Assembly (NCBI GenBank): GCA_021234155.1
Contig: JAJEKV010000114.1
Span: 1,069,654-1,133,653 of the forward strand
DNA length: 64,000 nucleotides
From: Isoetes taiwanensis
Lineage: Eukaryota; Streptophyta; Lycopodiopsida; Isoetales; Isoetaceae
Reading direction: 5' to 3'
Part shown: positions 1 through 9,337 of the stretch, piece after piece
How the letters are laid out: every line of letters begins with the position of its first letter
How positions within the stretch are numbered: position 1 is the first letter of the stretch
Notes under the pieces: generated by a model
What the model was told of the DNA's origin: nothing
The model's database searches: none
Seen by the model: only the letters and a program-made list of their open reading frames with translations
Translations under genes and position numbers: made by a program

Positions 1-763
1 TGAAGGGGCCGACCGGCCGAGAAGGAGGTTCATGTTCTCGACTCTTGAACCATCCCTCCGGTGTGTAAAGCCTACCGGGATCATTGTGACTAGGCCTAAT
101 GGCTTACCACCGAGTGTGGGTAAGGCATGGGCTCGACACCGTGAAGTGGTGTACACTTTCCGTGGGTTCAAATTTAACACGGGCAAGGCCCTCTAGTCAC
201 CTTGAGTCAAAGATGTAGATCTCCTCGAGGGAGTGATCCCTACCTGCCCCATCGGACCGGGATGATGACCCCGTGAATAGCCCTCCCCTGCTATGCACCC
301 GGCGGCTACAATCGGAGTCCCAACACTTTTCACCCTACTACGCAAAGTGTGCACGGAGGGGCGGACGGAGTGAACAACCCTATGCCATGTTCTTATGCTA
401 GCCAAATCCATTGCCATGAATTCGCCCCGCAATGAACTCGAGGCCCAAGCCGCCACCATCCCCTTGAGTCTGAGCCTTGGGTAGGATTCCCTATGTGATG
501 TGCTGATCATGGTCTATGCAGGTGTTGATGTTCCACCCTTCTGGGTGGATGGAGGATTATGTTGAGTACTGACATGTATGTTTACGCCTCAAGCTAGCTA
601 GGTAGGCCCCGAGGGAGACAGTAGAATGACACCTTCACTCTTCCCACCGACTCGCTACGGCGTGCAAATACGTGGAGGGCCCCAGACGCGATGGAGCTGG
701 TGTGGGGGAAGAACTCCTGTTTGTATACGGTGGGAGCACCGTATACGAGTAGGGGACGTCACA
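1..763 (+). repeat. 5' LTR of the outer chromovirus (right part only)
   Basis: Matches about 17507-18269 along its whole length and ends in ACGTCACA just before the primer binding site. The first 0.8 kb lies outside the window. The two LTRs differ by many one- to few-base indels and substitutions, often at GC-rich CG steps. This suggests age, sequence error, or both. Short ORFs at 193-510 (-) and 626-808 (+) lie inside the LTR and are not genes. Confidence 0.9.
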
Positions 764-764
764 G

Positions 765-776
765 TGGTATCAGAGC
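765..776 (+). other. Primer binding site of outer chromovirus
   Basis: TGGTATCAGAGC, complementary to the 3' end of initiator methionine tRNA, one base after the end of the 5' LTR. It is the standard minus-strand priming site of plant LTR retrotransposons. Confidence 0.92.
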
Positions 777-966
777 AATGTTCTTGGAGACCAAGAGCAA
801 AGCACTGACCATGTTCCCAGTAATACTAACTTGATAGGATCCTCAAGCCTCGAAAAGTGGGAAATTTTTTTCTCATCTTTGTAGTTTATGCTAAGCTAGT
901 AACAATTAAGTGAATTGGAATTTAACAAGATTAAAAAGAATGAGCCAAAATTTTCCAAGTGAGGTG

Positions 967-1033
967 GTCTCACAGCTCGCGCCTGGTCGCAGAACTAAAT
1001 TTTAGTTTTGAAGCGAGGCGCAAGCTGTGAGAC
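967..1033. repeat. Leader hairpin repeat, copy 1
   Basis: 67-bp foldback: starts GTCTCACAGC and ends GCTGTGAGAC, a perfect 10-bp terminal inverted repeat. Further pairing continues inward (CGCGCC / GGCGC, CTAAA / TTTAG). This is the best preserved of four copies in the element. Confidence 0.85.
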
Positions 1034-1156
1034 ATCGAGCCAAGAACACCAAAACATGATGAATTTGAGAAAAGTAATGTGGTAAGGCTAATTCTAAGAT
1101 AGGAATTAGTTAGAATAGCATGTTTTAATTACCTAAAAACCCTAGAAATGTATGAG

Positions 1157-1223
1157 ATCTCACAGCTCGCGCCTGGTCGCAAAACTAAACATTAGTATTG
1201 GAACGAGGCGCAAGCTATGAGAC
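1157..1223. repeat. Leader hairpin repeat, copy 2
   Basis: Same foldback as 967-1033, with the same inner arms and a few substitutions (right end CTATGAGAC instead of CTGTGAGAC). Confidence 0.8.
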
Positions 1224-1437
1224 CAATAGATAGAAAAAGTCTGAAATAAGTATAAGTTTTAACTAAGTTGGTGCCTTAGCATGTTAAATAGAGCAACTTG
1301 AGTTTTGACCTAAAATTCCCCAAGCTATAAATAGATGTGGAACCCCTCATTTTTTCGGCCCAAGCCCTAGAAATCGGCTCTTCCCAACTTAGGGCGATCT
1401 TTTCTACGCTTTTTATCCGATCCACGATCCGTAAAGC

Positions 1438-2571
1438 ATGGCCCGAACCAAACAGATCGCCAGAAGCGCCGCCTGCGCTAAAACAAATCCAGCCACCGAG
1501 ACGGAGATCATTCGAAGATGCTTCGCGGAGAGGCTCGCGAGAGGGGGTCGTTCGCCTTCTGACGAGGAGCAGATTACATCCGAGCCGATCGATGTCTTCA
1601 ATCAAGAAGCGGAGCAGATCGGCCACATCACCGAACTCCATGGACGAGGAGACGAGGGAGGTGTATGAAGAAATAGAGCGGAGATCCGCAGCAGAACAAG
1701 CAGAAGACCATTCGACGCAGCCTACCTGAGATCCTCGAAAGCAGATCAGCAGTGACAGTGTCCGAGCCGGGCGGAAGTAGCAGCACCTTAGAAGGTTTAT
1801 CGAAAAGTACGAAATTTAAGAAGAGAAAGGAAGACAAAAAGAGGAAAAGGGAGGAAGAGGAAACGTAAGGCGCCAAGAGAAAGAAGAAGGCGAAAGGGAA
1901 GTTCGTGGGTCGGCACAAGGAGGACGGCGGATCAGCTGGCCAAGGAAGAGGTCAACCCCAAGATTGTCATCAAGGAGCGGCAACCCGACGAACCCCCAAA
2001 CCCCTCCGACGACTCTTCAGATGAGGACTTCAACCCTAATGCTGTAGGTGGAAGCTCTTCCAAGCACCCAGGCGACGAGCAGGAAGTACCTGAGCAGCCG
2101 GCACCTGAGCAGAACCAGCAAGACCAAGTGCAGGAACCCCCTGAGTACCCGGCATGGGATAGAAAGAAGCAACCACGACCTGCCCGGGAAGCCTACGTCA
2201 CCGACAGGGTGAAGATTTATGAGAGGAAGATGAGGGAGCACGAAGCATATATGAAGAAGTGGGAGGCCTACAGCAAATACTATGAAGAAAACAGAGTTGC
2301 ATTCGTCGAGGGAGGGCGACCAATGAAGCAACAGACACTAAAGCCGCCACCACCGAAGCCCAAGGTTCCCAAGCCACCACCCAAGAAGAAAGCTGATAGG
2401 AAGGAGGTGGAGAGAAGAGCGCTAAGGGAGATTAGACACTTCCAAATAAGCAGCCTACGGTCTCCCCAATTCCCGTGCCCCTTCGGGTTGGTGCGCGAAA
2501 GTGATGCAGCCTACGTAACGGACTTTAGAGTCACTCTGACGGGGCGGCCGGGCAATGCAAGAGGCGGTTGA
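1438..2571 (+). pseudogene. Extra leader ORF of outer chromovirus with a histone-H3-like N-terminus
   Basis: The ATG at 1438 opens a frame starting MARTKQIAR. Eight of these nine residues match the N-terminal tail of histone H3; the rest of the ORF does not resemble H3. The frame stops at 1668. A second open stretch, about 1933-2571, continues a likely single protein after frameshifts. It has an acidic Ser/Asp run near 2010-2040, a Pro/Glu/Gln-rich linker, a charged helix-prone segment (about 2205-2300), then a Pro-Lys-rich segment near 2340-2400. It lies between the primer binding site and gag, where some plant gypsy lineages carry an additional ORF. It could also be a diverged gag N-terminus. 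Function unknown; not intact here. Confidence 0.55.
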
Positions 2572-2836
2572 AGCAAAGATAGTGCAACATTTTGAGGATT
2601 CAACAGCTTGCACTGTCCACGCCAAGCGGGTAACCCTAATGCGGCAAGACATGAGTCTTGCGACCCGCATAAAGGGAGAACGGCCTTAGAACCTTTTTTT
2701 GTAAATAATTAAAAATTTTGTAATATAGAGCAATTTTGTGTACTTTGATGACATAAACTTGGTTAATTAGAGCAAATTAATAAGTTTTAGCTTTTATTTC
2801 AGTGAAATAGGACATTTGCAAGCCGAGAGACATGAT

Positions 2837-2899
2837 GTCTCACAACCATACCGTCGCAAAACTAAAAGTTAGTTTTGAAGCGAGGCTAAGTCGTGAGAC
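2837..2899. repeat. Hairpin repeat, copy 3
   Basis: Begins GTCTCACA and ends TGTGAGAC-like (TCGTGAGAC), with the same CGCAAAACTAAAAG / TAGTTTTGAAGCGAGG core as copies 1 and 2. It is diverged in the outer arms. Confidence 0.75.
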
Positions 2900-3028
2900 C
2901 TCACCAAACTTGACCAAAACAGCTCCAAATTGACCAAATAAGGGGTCGATTCGCCTAATTTGATGAGCCCATCACCCTTACACCATTAGTTTACCCAAAT
3001 TGACACCTTTGATCGAAATGAGATCGAT

Positions 3029-3094
3029 GTCTCCACACCATACCGGGTCAAAGAACTAAAAGTTAGTTTTGAAGCGAGGCGCAAGCTGTGAGAC
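3029..3094. repeat. Hairpin repeat, copy 4
   Basis: The right arm is identical in type to copy 1 (GAAGCGAGGCGCAAGCTG, then TGAGAC). The left arm is diverged (GTCTCCACACCATACC). Copies 3 and 4 share this left-arm variant, so they form one sub-pair and copies 1 and 2 the other. Confidence 0.75.
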
Positions 3095-3282
3095 CTCTTA
3101 CCATTTCTTCACCAGGACTTGTCAAAGTCACCTTCAACCTATTGCATAGCATCTTTTAGGTAACCTAGCCTTGTTCAAGCATCTCATATAGTCCTCAAAC
3201 TCCCATTTTGACCTCAGATAGGCTAGAATTACCCAATCCTAGGAAATTTTCAAGTCATCAAAAAATTAGGGTTTTCCCCTTT

Positions 3283-3834
3283 TGATACAATCTGTTCTTA
3301 TGCTCGGATAAATCACCTGTAAAGAAACAAACTGCGGAAAGATAATCCAGTTAGTAGGAGAAGCTCGATCCACCCAACCGGATTCACCAGGAAATCTTTA
3401 TCCTGGAGCAGGAAATCTTTATCCCGCTCAGACCAACAAGCTAGGCTATGGAGATTTGGAAGTAGAAGGTAAAATCATTAGAGGAAGAGAGGTAAGGCTT
3501 TGGCGGTGATTCTCTATCTCTCGTTCCCGTTATGTATGTGCTTTTATAGTCTCTTGAAAGGTCATTTAAGGTAAATTGCCTTTTCGATCTTTGCCTTTTT
3601 AGAAAGGCACTTAACCCTTTATTATTAAATCTAAGGTTGGCGCCTTGGTTAGACACTTGGGCTTTCTAGCTAGAGACCAAGGTTCAAATCCAAGTGAGAA
3701 CAATTCCGGATGGGCTGATATCAGGTCCCGTTATCAGCCATAAATATTTTAAGAGCCAATTTAAATTACTTGTTGGTTGTGAATCACACCCCCGAGCGAG
3801 TATTTTGTTCTAATACCATTCTAATATCGTAACA
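3283..3834 (-). repeat. 3' LTR of nested chromovirus
   Basis: 552 bp, - strand ends TGTTACGATA...TTGTATCA. Differs from the other LTR at three positions (one T/C near 3454, one T/C near 3588, one A/G near 3614). A purine-rich tract (- strand, about 3835-3850, GGAAAGGGAAGGAT) abuts it as the plus-strand primer. Confidence 0.95.
3638..3691 (+). other. tRNA-like A box / B box inside the LTR (left copy)
   Basis: TGGCGCCTTGGTTAGAC (3638-3654) resembles a Pol III A box, and GGTTCAAATCC (3681-3691) is a B box at normal tRNA spacing. The stems of a real tRNA are poor, so this is tRNA-derived or tRNA-like rather than a gene. It is on the strand opposite to the element's own transcription. Confidence 0.5.
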
Positions 3835-4129
3835 ATCCTTCCCTTTCCGTGATTGAACGTCCTCGTCAATCTTAGGAAATTGCTCATCACAATTCATTTA
3901 GTGATGGCCTCAAGTTAATCTGAGGACTTTCATCTCAATTCATTTAGAGATGGCCTCAAGTCAATCAGAGGTCTTTGAGCCTTAGGCAATTAAGCCCGAC
4001 CAACGTATATCATTCTTTAGATATTCCACGCTGGGATTCCCTCGGTTGTCATAGCCAGACAAATAATATTTGTTGCAACAAGTTATAGATCATGTAATTG
4101 AAATAATTTGCAAATTAATCATGTCTCAA

Positions 4130-6953
4130 AGTCAGTTCATACTCATCCACAAGTGCTTGATACTCTTTAAGTTGGTCTTTGGAGTACCATACTGCATCAG
4201 AAGGTGGATGAAACTTAAATTTTACTAGATACCTTCGATAAGAAGATCGACGGTCTCCTTGTCTTGATGAGTAAGAATCTTCTCGTGTTCTAGTATTTCT
4301 TCATCTCCTTTAATGAGCGTGGATCCGATAGTCCATCTTCTGCAAAACCTCAGGAGAAATTTCACCTCCCTTGAAGGGTTTTAGTACTACAACATTAAAG
4401 ACTGGATGAAGCTTAAGCCATTTCCCATATAGACGAAGGCGATAAGCATTCTCACCTACTCTACCTTCAATTTGAAATGGTCCATAGTACCTGGGTGCCA
4501 ATTTCACATACCTTGTACCCATTTTTCGAAGCCTCTTCTTGGGAAGATGTATCCAGACCCATTGTCCTTGTTTATATTCAACTTTTCTCCGCTTCTTAGC
4601 CAGTTTGGACATCATAGCCTGCTGACTACTAAGAATGCGAGTCTTGACTTCCTTCAAAATGTCCAGAAGTCATGAGTGATCGTGATTCAAGCGGAACTTC
4701 ACCTCCAATCTTTGTGATAGGTGAATCTAAGCCACATCTGTAGACAATCTCAAATGGAGTTTTCTGGGTTACCGAATGGACTGTATTGTTATATGCAAAC
4801 TCTAGCATATATAGATAATCCTCCCACTGAGTTTTTCTTTCTGCTACATAAGCCCGTAACATGTCCTCGATAGTTCTGTTAACAACTTCTGCTTGGCCAT
4901 CCGCTTGAGGATGATAGGTCAGAGAAAACTTCAAAGAGGTACCCAAATTCTTCATAAGTCCTGACCAAAATTTGCTGCAGAATATTGGATCCCTATCTGT
5001 GATAATTGCATCAGGCAATCCATGTATTCTAAATATCTCCTTCAAAAAGAGTTTGCTCGCCTGAGGAGCTGTCATGGTGGACTTACAAGGAATAAAATGA
5101 GCTTGTTTAGACAGCCTATCAACAACTGTCCCATATTTGATTGTTCTTATGAGAAGAATTTGGAAAACCCCAATGAAATCCATAGTAATGTGCTTCCATG
5201 GCGCTTCCGTATTGGTAAGGGTTGTAACAAGCCACCGGTTTACTAGTTGAAGCTTTAACCTGTTGACAAATTGTACAAGCTTCTACATATCTTCCTCGAC
5301 ATCCCTTACCGCTTTAGGCCAATAAAATCGCTTTTACAAAAGAAGTGTAGCTTGAACTCCTCGATGACCTGAATAAGGAGGTTCATGACATTCTTGCATC
5401 ATTTTCTGCCTATATGCCCGTGTAACACATAAGTTTATTTCGCACAAAAGGGAACCATTGTGCAACTTGTATTCCCCAAGAGGATCTCGGCCTTCTTTTT
5501 GTAACAGATTGAATGGCACTGCAAAAGAAGGATCGTTTTTATAATCCAATTTCATTGGATCTAAGTCAGTGATTCTGGCAATAGACATTGCATGTGTAAA
5601 CACCCGGCTTAAGGCATCAGCAACCTTATTCTCCTTCCCTGGTTTATACTCTAGTTGCATGCCCTCAAAGTCTTTGATGGTATCAATGAGTTTCAACTGA
5701 CGTGCATTGATGATATCCTGAGTTTGAATATGCTTTAGACTTTGCTGATCAAATCGAGCTATGAATTTAGTCTCCATCAGATAATGTCTCCATTTCTTTA
5801 ATGCATGCACTAAAGCAATCAACTCTTTCTCATAAGTACTGTAGCCCTGCTCAGAAGGCTTTAGCATACGACTAATGTAAGCCAATGGGTGTCCATCTTG
5901 CATAAGCACTGCACCAATAGCACTACCACTTGCATCTGAGCACACTATAAATGGTTTATTCCAATCAGGAAGAGCTAAGACAAAGCTCGGCCTGCCATCT
6001 TGTGCTTAAGATCCTGAAATGCCTTTTCTGCATCATCATTCCACTGAAAACGGTACATCCTTTTTCAGAAATCTATTCAATGGAAGAGTTATTTTCGCAA
6101 AATCCTTCACAAATCGGCGGTAATAACTGCATAATTGGACAAAGGAGCGCAATTCTTTGACATTGTTAGGTCGAGGCCAATTAAGAATAGCCTTCACCTT
6201 ATCTGGATCCATTCTAATTCCTTCCTTGGATACAATGTGTCCAAGATATCCAACTTCTTGCATAAAGAAACGACTTTTGGACTCATTAATAAATAGCAGA
6301 TTTTGTCTGAGAAGATCAAAAACTTGTCAAGGTGTTTCTTATGGTCCTCTATGGATCGGGCTATAGACAAGAATGTCATCAAAGAAGACAACAACACATT
6401 TTCCAAGTACAAAAGCAAAATTCTCCCCATCAATCTAAAAAAGTTGCTCTGCATTAGTGAGTCCAAATGGCATCACTCTGAATTCATAATGTCCAAAAGT
6501 GGTTCTGAAAGCTGTTTTCGCAATATCTGACTCCTTGATTCTGATTTGATGATAGCCTGATTTCAGATCTATCTTGCTAAATACGCAGGCACCTCGCAAC
6601 TCATCGAACAAATCATCTGCTCGAGGAACTGGAAATTTATCTTTGATTGTCAGTTTGTTAAGAGCCCCGTAATCTATGCACATTCTATATCCCTTGTCCT
6701 TCTTTTTTGATTAGGATAACAGGGGGCTCCAAAAGGAGAACCGCTTTGGCTGAATCAATTGCCGTTCTAACATTTCCCTTATTTGGTTTTCTAGCTCCAG
6801 CTTCTCAAAATGACTTACTCTGTAGGGTGCTCTATTTGGAGGCTTTGCATCTGGGTATAAATGAATAGCATGATCCTCTGGACGAGATGGAGGAAGATCC
6901 AAAGTCTCCTCATCCTTAAACAAATCATCAAATTGTTTAAGAAAACTATACAA
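4130..6953 (-). pseudogene. Nested chromovirus pol: RT, RNase H, integrase, chromodomain
   Basis: RT motifs read from 6953 downward: [19 protein letters not shown] (about 6680-6625), [22 protein letters not shown], and the catalytic FFDDILVYS intact near 6362-6390. RNase H begins near 5945 (CSDASGSAIGAVLMQDG). The integrase zinc-finger remnant is near 5400, and the core (IITDRDPIFCSKFW; HPQADGQAEVVNRTIEDMLR) lies in 5183-4629. The tail reads KWLKLHPVFNVVVLKPF and then, past a frame change near 4195, RRYLVKFKFHPPSDAVWYSKDQL, a chromodomain signature. At least six frame changes or stops separate these pieces. Reverse transcription and integration would be its roles; this copy is inactive as read. 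Confidence 0.88.
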
Positions 6954-7264
6954 TTCAGAGGAGTTTGAAATGGAGGATCGAGTCTCTCAAATAAATGAAA
7001 TATGACTCAACACACTTTGTATTAAAGTCTTTGCTTCAGAATATGATAACAAAGGTTCACATTCATTTACACATTCAGCTTTCAGAATTATTGGCTGCCC
7101 ATCAACAAACATTTTAATGGTCCTGTGGCGATAGTTAGGTTGAACATCATACTGGGTTCGCCATCCTATTCCTGCAATGACATCCACTTGCTCCCAAATC
7201 AGCTACTAAGAGTGCTCAAGGCCGTAATAAGTCTCCATTTGCAATGGCGCTAATAACAAATTTG

Positions 7265-7468
7265 TCACAAATGCCTTCTCGACCCTTTAAGCCCTTGTAC
7301 TACGTAAAGTTGAGCTTGCAATTTGTAAACCGGCAACTTCAACTCATTTACCACACCCATGGAGATAAAATCATGAGTTGCTCCATCATCTAGCGTAACA
7401 ACAACCTCTCGATCCGCGATTTTACCTCTAAGCTTAAACAACCATGAGGATGGGACTGGCCAGAGCAC
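7265..7468 (-). pseudogene. Nested chromovirus protease domain
   Basis: Retropepsin-like stretch with the active-site region VVTLDDGATHDFIS. The usual form is D-S/T-G-A-T-H-x-F-I, so the middle residue is D here. It lies between gag and RT as expected, but in a separate frame from both. The neighbouring 66-residue piece at 6987-7187 is the protease C-terminal part and RT linker. Confidence 0.7.
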
Positions 7469-7606
7469 TTAGTGTCTTCATGTATGCAATTTGCAACCGC
7501 CCTTTTTTGTTCTTAAAGCTACCGCTTTCAATCGCCCTCTTTCTTCACCGCTTGAGATGTTTCAGCCTTATCCTCCGTGATTATGAGTTTGGGTCAGGGG
7601 GCGCCC

Positions 7607-8738
7607 TTAGAGCGTGTTCCTTAAACCGTGACTTTTCTTATCGGCTTTTCTTGAACAAATTGTGTTCTTTGGACAATTAGTCTGATAGTGCGGACCACCA
7701 CATATATAACAACCAGTTCTTGGTCCCTTGGGAGTCTCTTGCTGTTGGGACTTATTCCCATTACTCTTCTTTCGGCTATCAAACCGTGTTCCTCTTCGAG
7801 GTCTCCTTTCATCCCGTCCTCTTCTACCCTTGTTATCTTTTCTATTGTCATACTTTTCTCTTTTCATTCTCTTTTGTTCTCTGGATGGGGTTCCTTCCCA
7901 TATCACCAATCTTCTTGCTTTGGGATTAAGTTTCCTCTCAGCAGCTCCTGCTTTTCGGATTGCATCTGCCATATCTATTGGTTCTAAAAGATCCAGCTCT
8001 GCAAAGATTTCCTCTCGCAATCCATTAACATACTTTCGCAAAAGTTCAGCTTCACTGAGATTGCGAACTTGGGACCCTAAGTGATTAAACTTCAGGTTAT
8101 AGTCAGCTACAGATTCTCCTTCTTCCTGTTTGATTTGGTCCCATTCTTTCTGAAGGATTCTATAATAGTTGGCGTGCAAATAGTTTGCTTCAAAAGCATG
8201 CTTGAATTCGCACCATAAATTAACTGAGGTTCCATCCGCCTCCTTCCCCGCCACCAAACCTCGGCTTGATCATCAAGGTACGTGGTCCATGGCTTGCAAC
8301 TTTTCTTGTTCGACGCCTTTGACGCTGCTCAAAGAATTTCTCCCAAATACCCAAGAAACCGATAACTTGTGTCGGTTTTACACCTAACCCCTTTAAAGTA
8401 AGGCATATCCACCTTTTCAAGCCACTTACACAAACTGCCTTTTCTTGGGGTTATTTTCAGCATCTCCAGAAACTTCAGAATCTTGAACAGGAGGTGGAGG
8501 AGGAATTTCAGGCGGAGGGCCGCTTGGTAGAGGGGGTGGCACAGAATCATTCATGGCGGTATTTGCTTGCGCAGGATCGGGCAAGAATTGGTATGCAATT
8601 GCCAGATGCTCTAATTGTCTCTGGTATTCAAAGATGGCTAGTCGGGCGAGGAAGGGCGATTCGAGCTGCCACAAAGCCAGCGTTATACATAGCTTGCATA
8701 TAGTCACTTTCAGAGATATTGAAGCGATTAGCAGCCAT
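7607..8738 (-). pseudogene. Nested chromovirus gag
   Basis: The start is most likely the ATG at 8738 (MAANRFNISESDYM), 34 bases downstream of the primer binding site. A frame change leads into a Pro-rich stretch (about 8600-8480), another into the Retrotrans_gag core in 8257-7607 (WCEFKHAFEANY; EGESVADYNLKFNHL). That is followed by an Arg/Lys-rich region and a CCHC zinc knuckle CYICGGPHYQTNCP near 7715-7675. The knuckle is the nucleocapsid RNA-binding motif. Broken by at least two frame changes. Confidence 0.85.
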
Positions 8739-8771
8739 AGAACAGGAACTTATTACTCAAGACCAAACCTT

Positions 8772-8783
8772 GCTCTGATACCA
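8772..8783 (-). other. Primer binding site of nested chromovirus
   Basis: TGGTATCAGAGC on the - strand, two bases from the inner end of the 5' LTR; initiator methionine tRNA type. Confidence 0.93.
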
Positions 8784-8785
8784 AT

Positions 8786-9337
8786 TGATACAATCTGTTC
8801 TTATGCTCGGATAAATCACCTGTAAAGAAACAAACTGCGGAAAGATAATCCAGTTAGTAGGAGAAGCTCGATCCACCCAACCGGATTCACCAGGAAATCT
8901 TTATCCTGGAGCAGGAAATCTTTATCCCGCTCAGACCAACAAGCTAGGCTATGGAGACTTGGAAGTAGAAGGTAAAATCATTAGAGGAAGAGAGGTAAGG
9001 CTTTGGCGGTGATTCTCTATCTCTCGTTCCCGTTATGTATGTGCTTTTATAGTCTCTTGAAAGGTCATTTAAGGTAAATTGCCTTTTCGACCTTTGCCTT
9101 TTTAGAAAGGCACTTAGCCCTTTATTATTAAATCTAAGGTTGGCGCCTTGGTTAGACACTTGGGCTTTCTAGCTAGAGACCAAGGTTCAAATCCAAGTGA
9201 GAACAATTCCGGATGGGCTGATATCAGGTCCCGTTATCAGCCATAAATATTTTAAGAGCCAATTTAAATTACTTGTTGGTTGTGAATCACACCCCCGAGC
9301 GAGTATTTTGTTCTAATACCATTCTAATATCGTAACA
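8786..9337 (-). repeat. 5' LTR of nested chromovirus
   Basis: 552 bp, same length as 3283-3834. It carries the second tRNA-like A/B-box segment (A box 9141-9157, B box 9184-9194). Confidence 0.95.

Larger units (their letters stand above)
777..1437 (+). other. Leader of outer chromovirus with two hairpin repeats
   Basis: Untranslated leader between the primer binding site and the first ORF. It contains two copies of the hairpin repeat (967-1033 and 1157-1223), otherwise AT-rich DNA with no convincing ORF. The short peptide reading opposite 1276-1641 is a shadow. Confidence 0.6.
2572..3282 (+). other. Outer chromovirus internal spacer with two more hairpin copies
   Basis: Non-coding stretch between the extra ORF and the nested insertion. 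It holds hairpin copies 3 and 4 and otherwise shows no ORF or motif. Confidence 0.55.
3283..9337 (-). mobile_element. Nested young Ty3/gypsy chromovirus
   Basis: 6055-bp element inserted in the outer one. Two direct 552-bp LTRs bound it, flanked by the 5-bp target-site duplication CCTTT (3278-3282 and 9338-9342). On the - strand the order is LTR, primer binding site, gag, zinc knuckle, protease, RT, RNase H, integrase, chromodomain-like C-terminus, purine-rich tract, LTR. The LTRs differ at only three sites that I can count, so insertion is recent relative to the host element. The coding frames nevertheless carry several shifts and stops. Confidence 0.95.

Noticed and set aside
1438-1668. A histone H3 gene
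   Set aside because: Only the first nine residues match; the histone fold is absent and the context is a retrotransposon leader.
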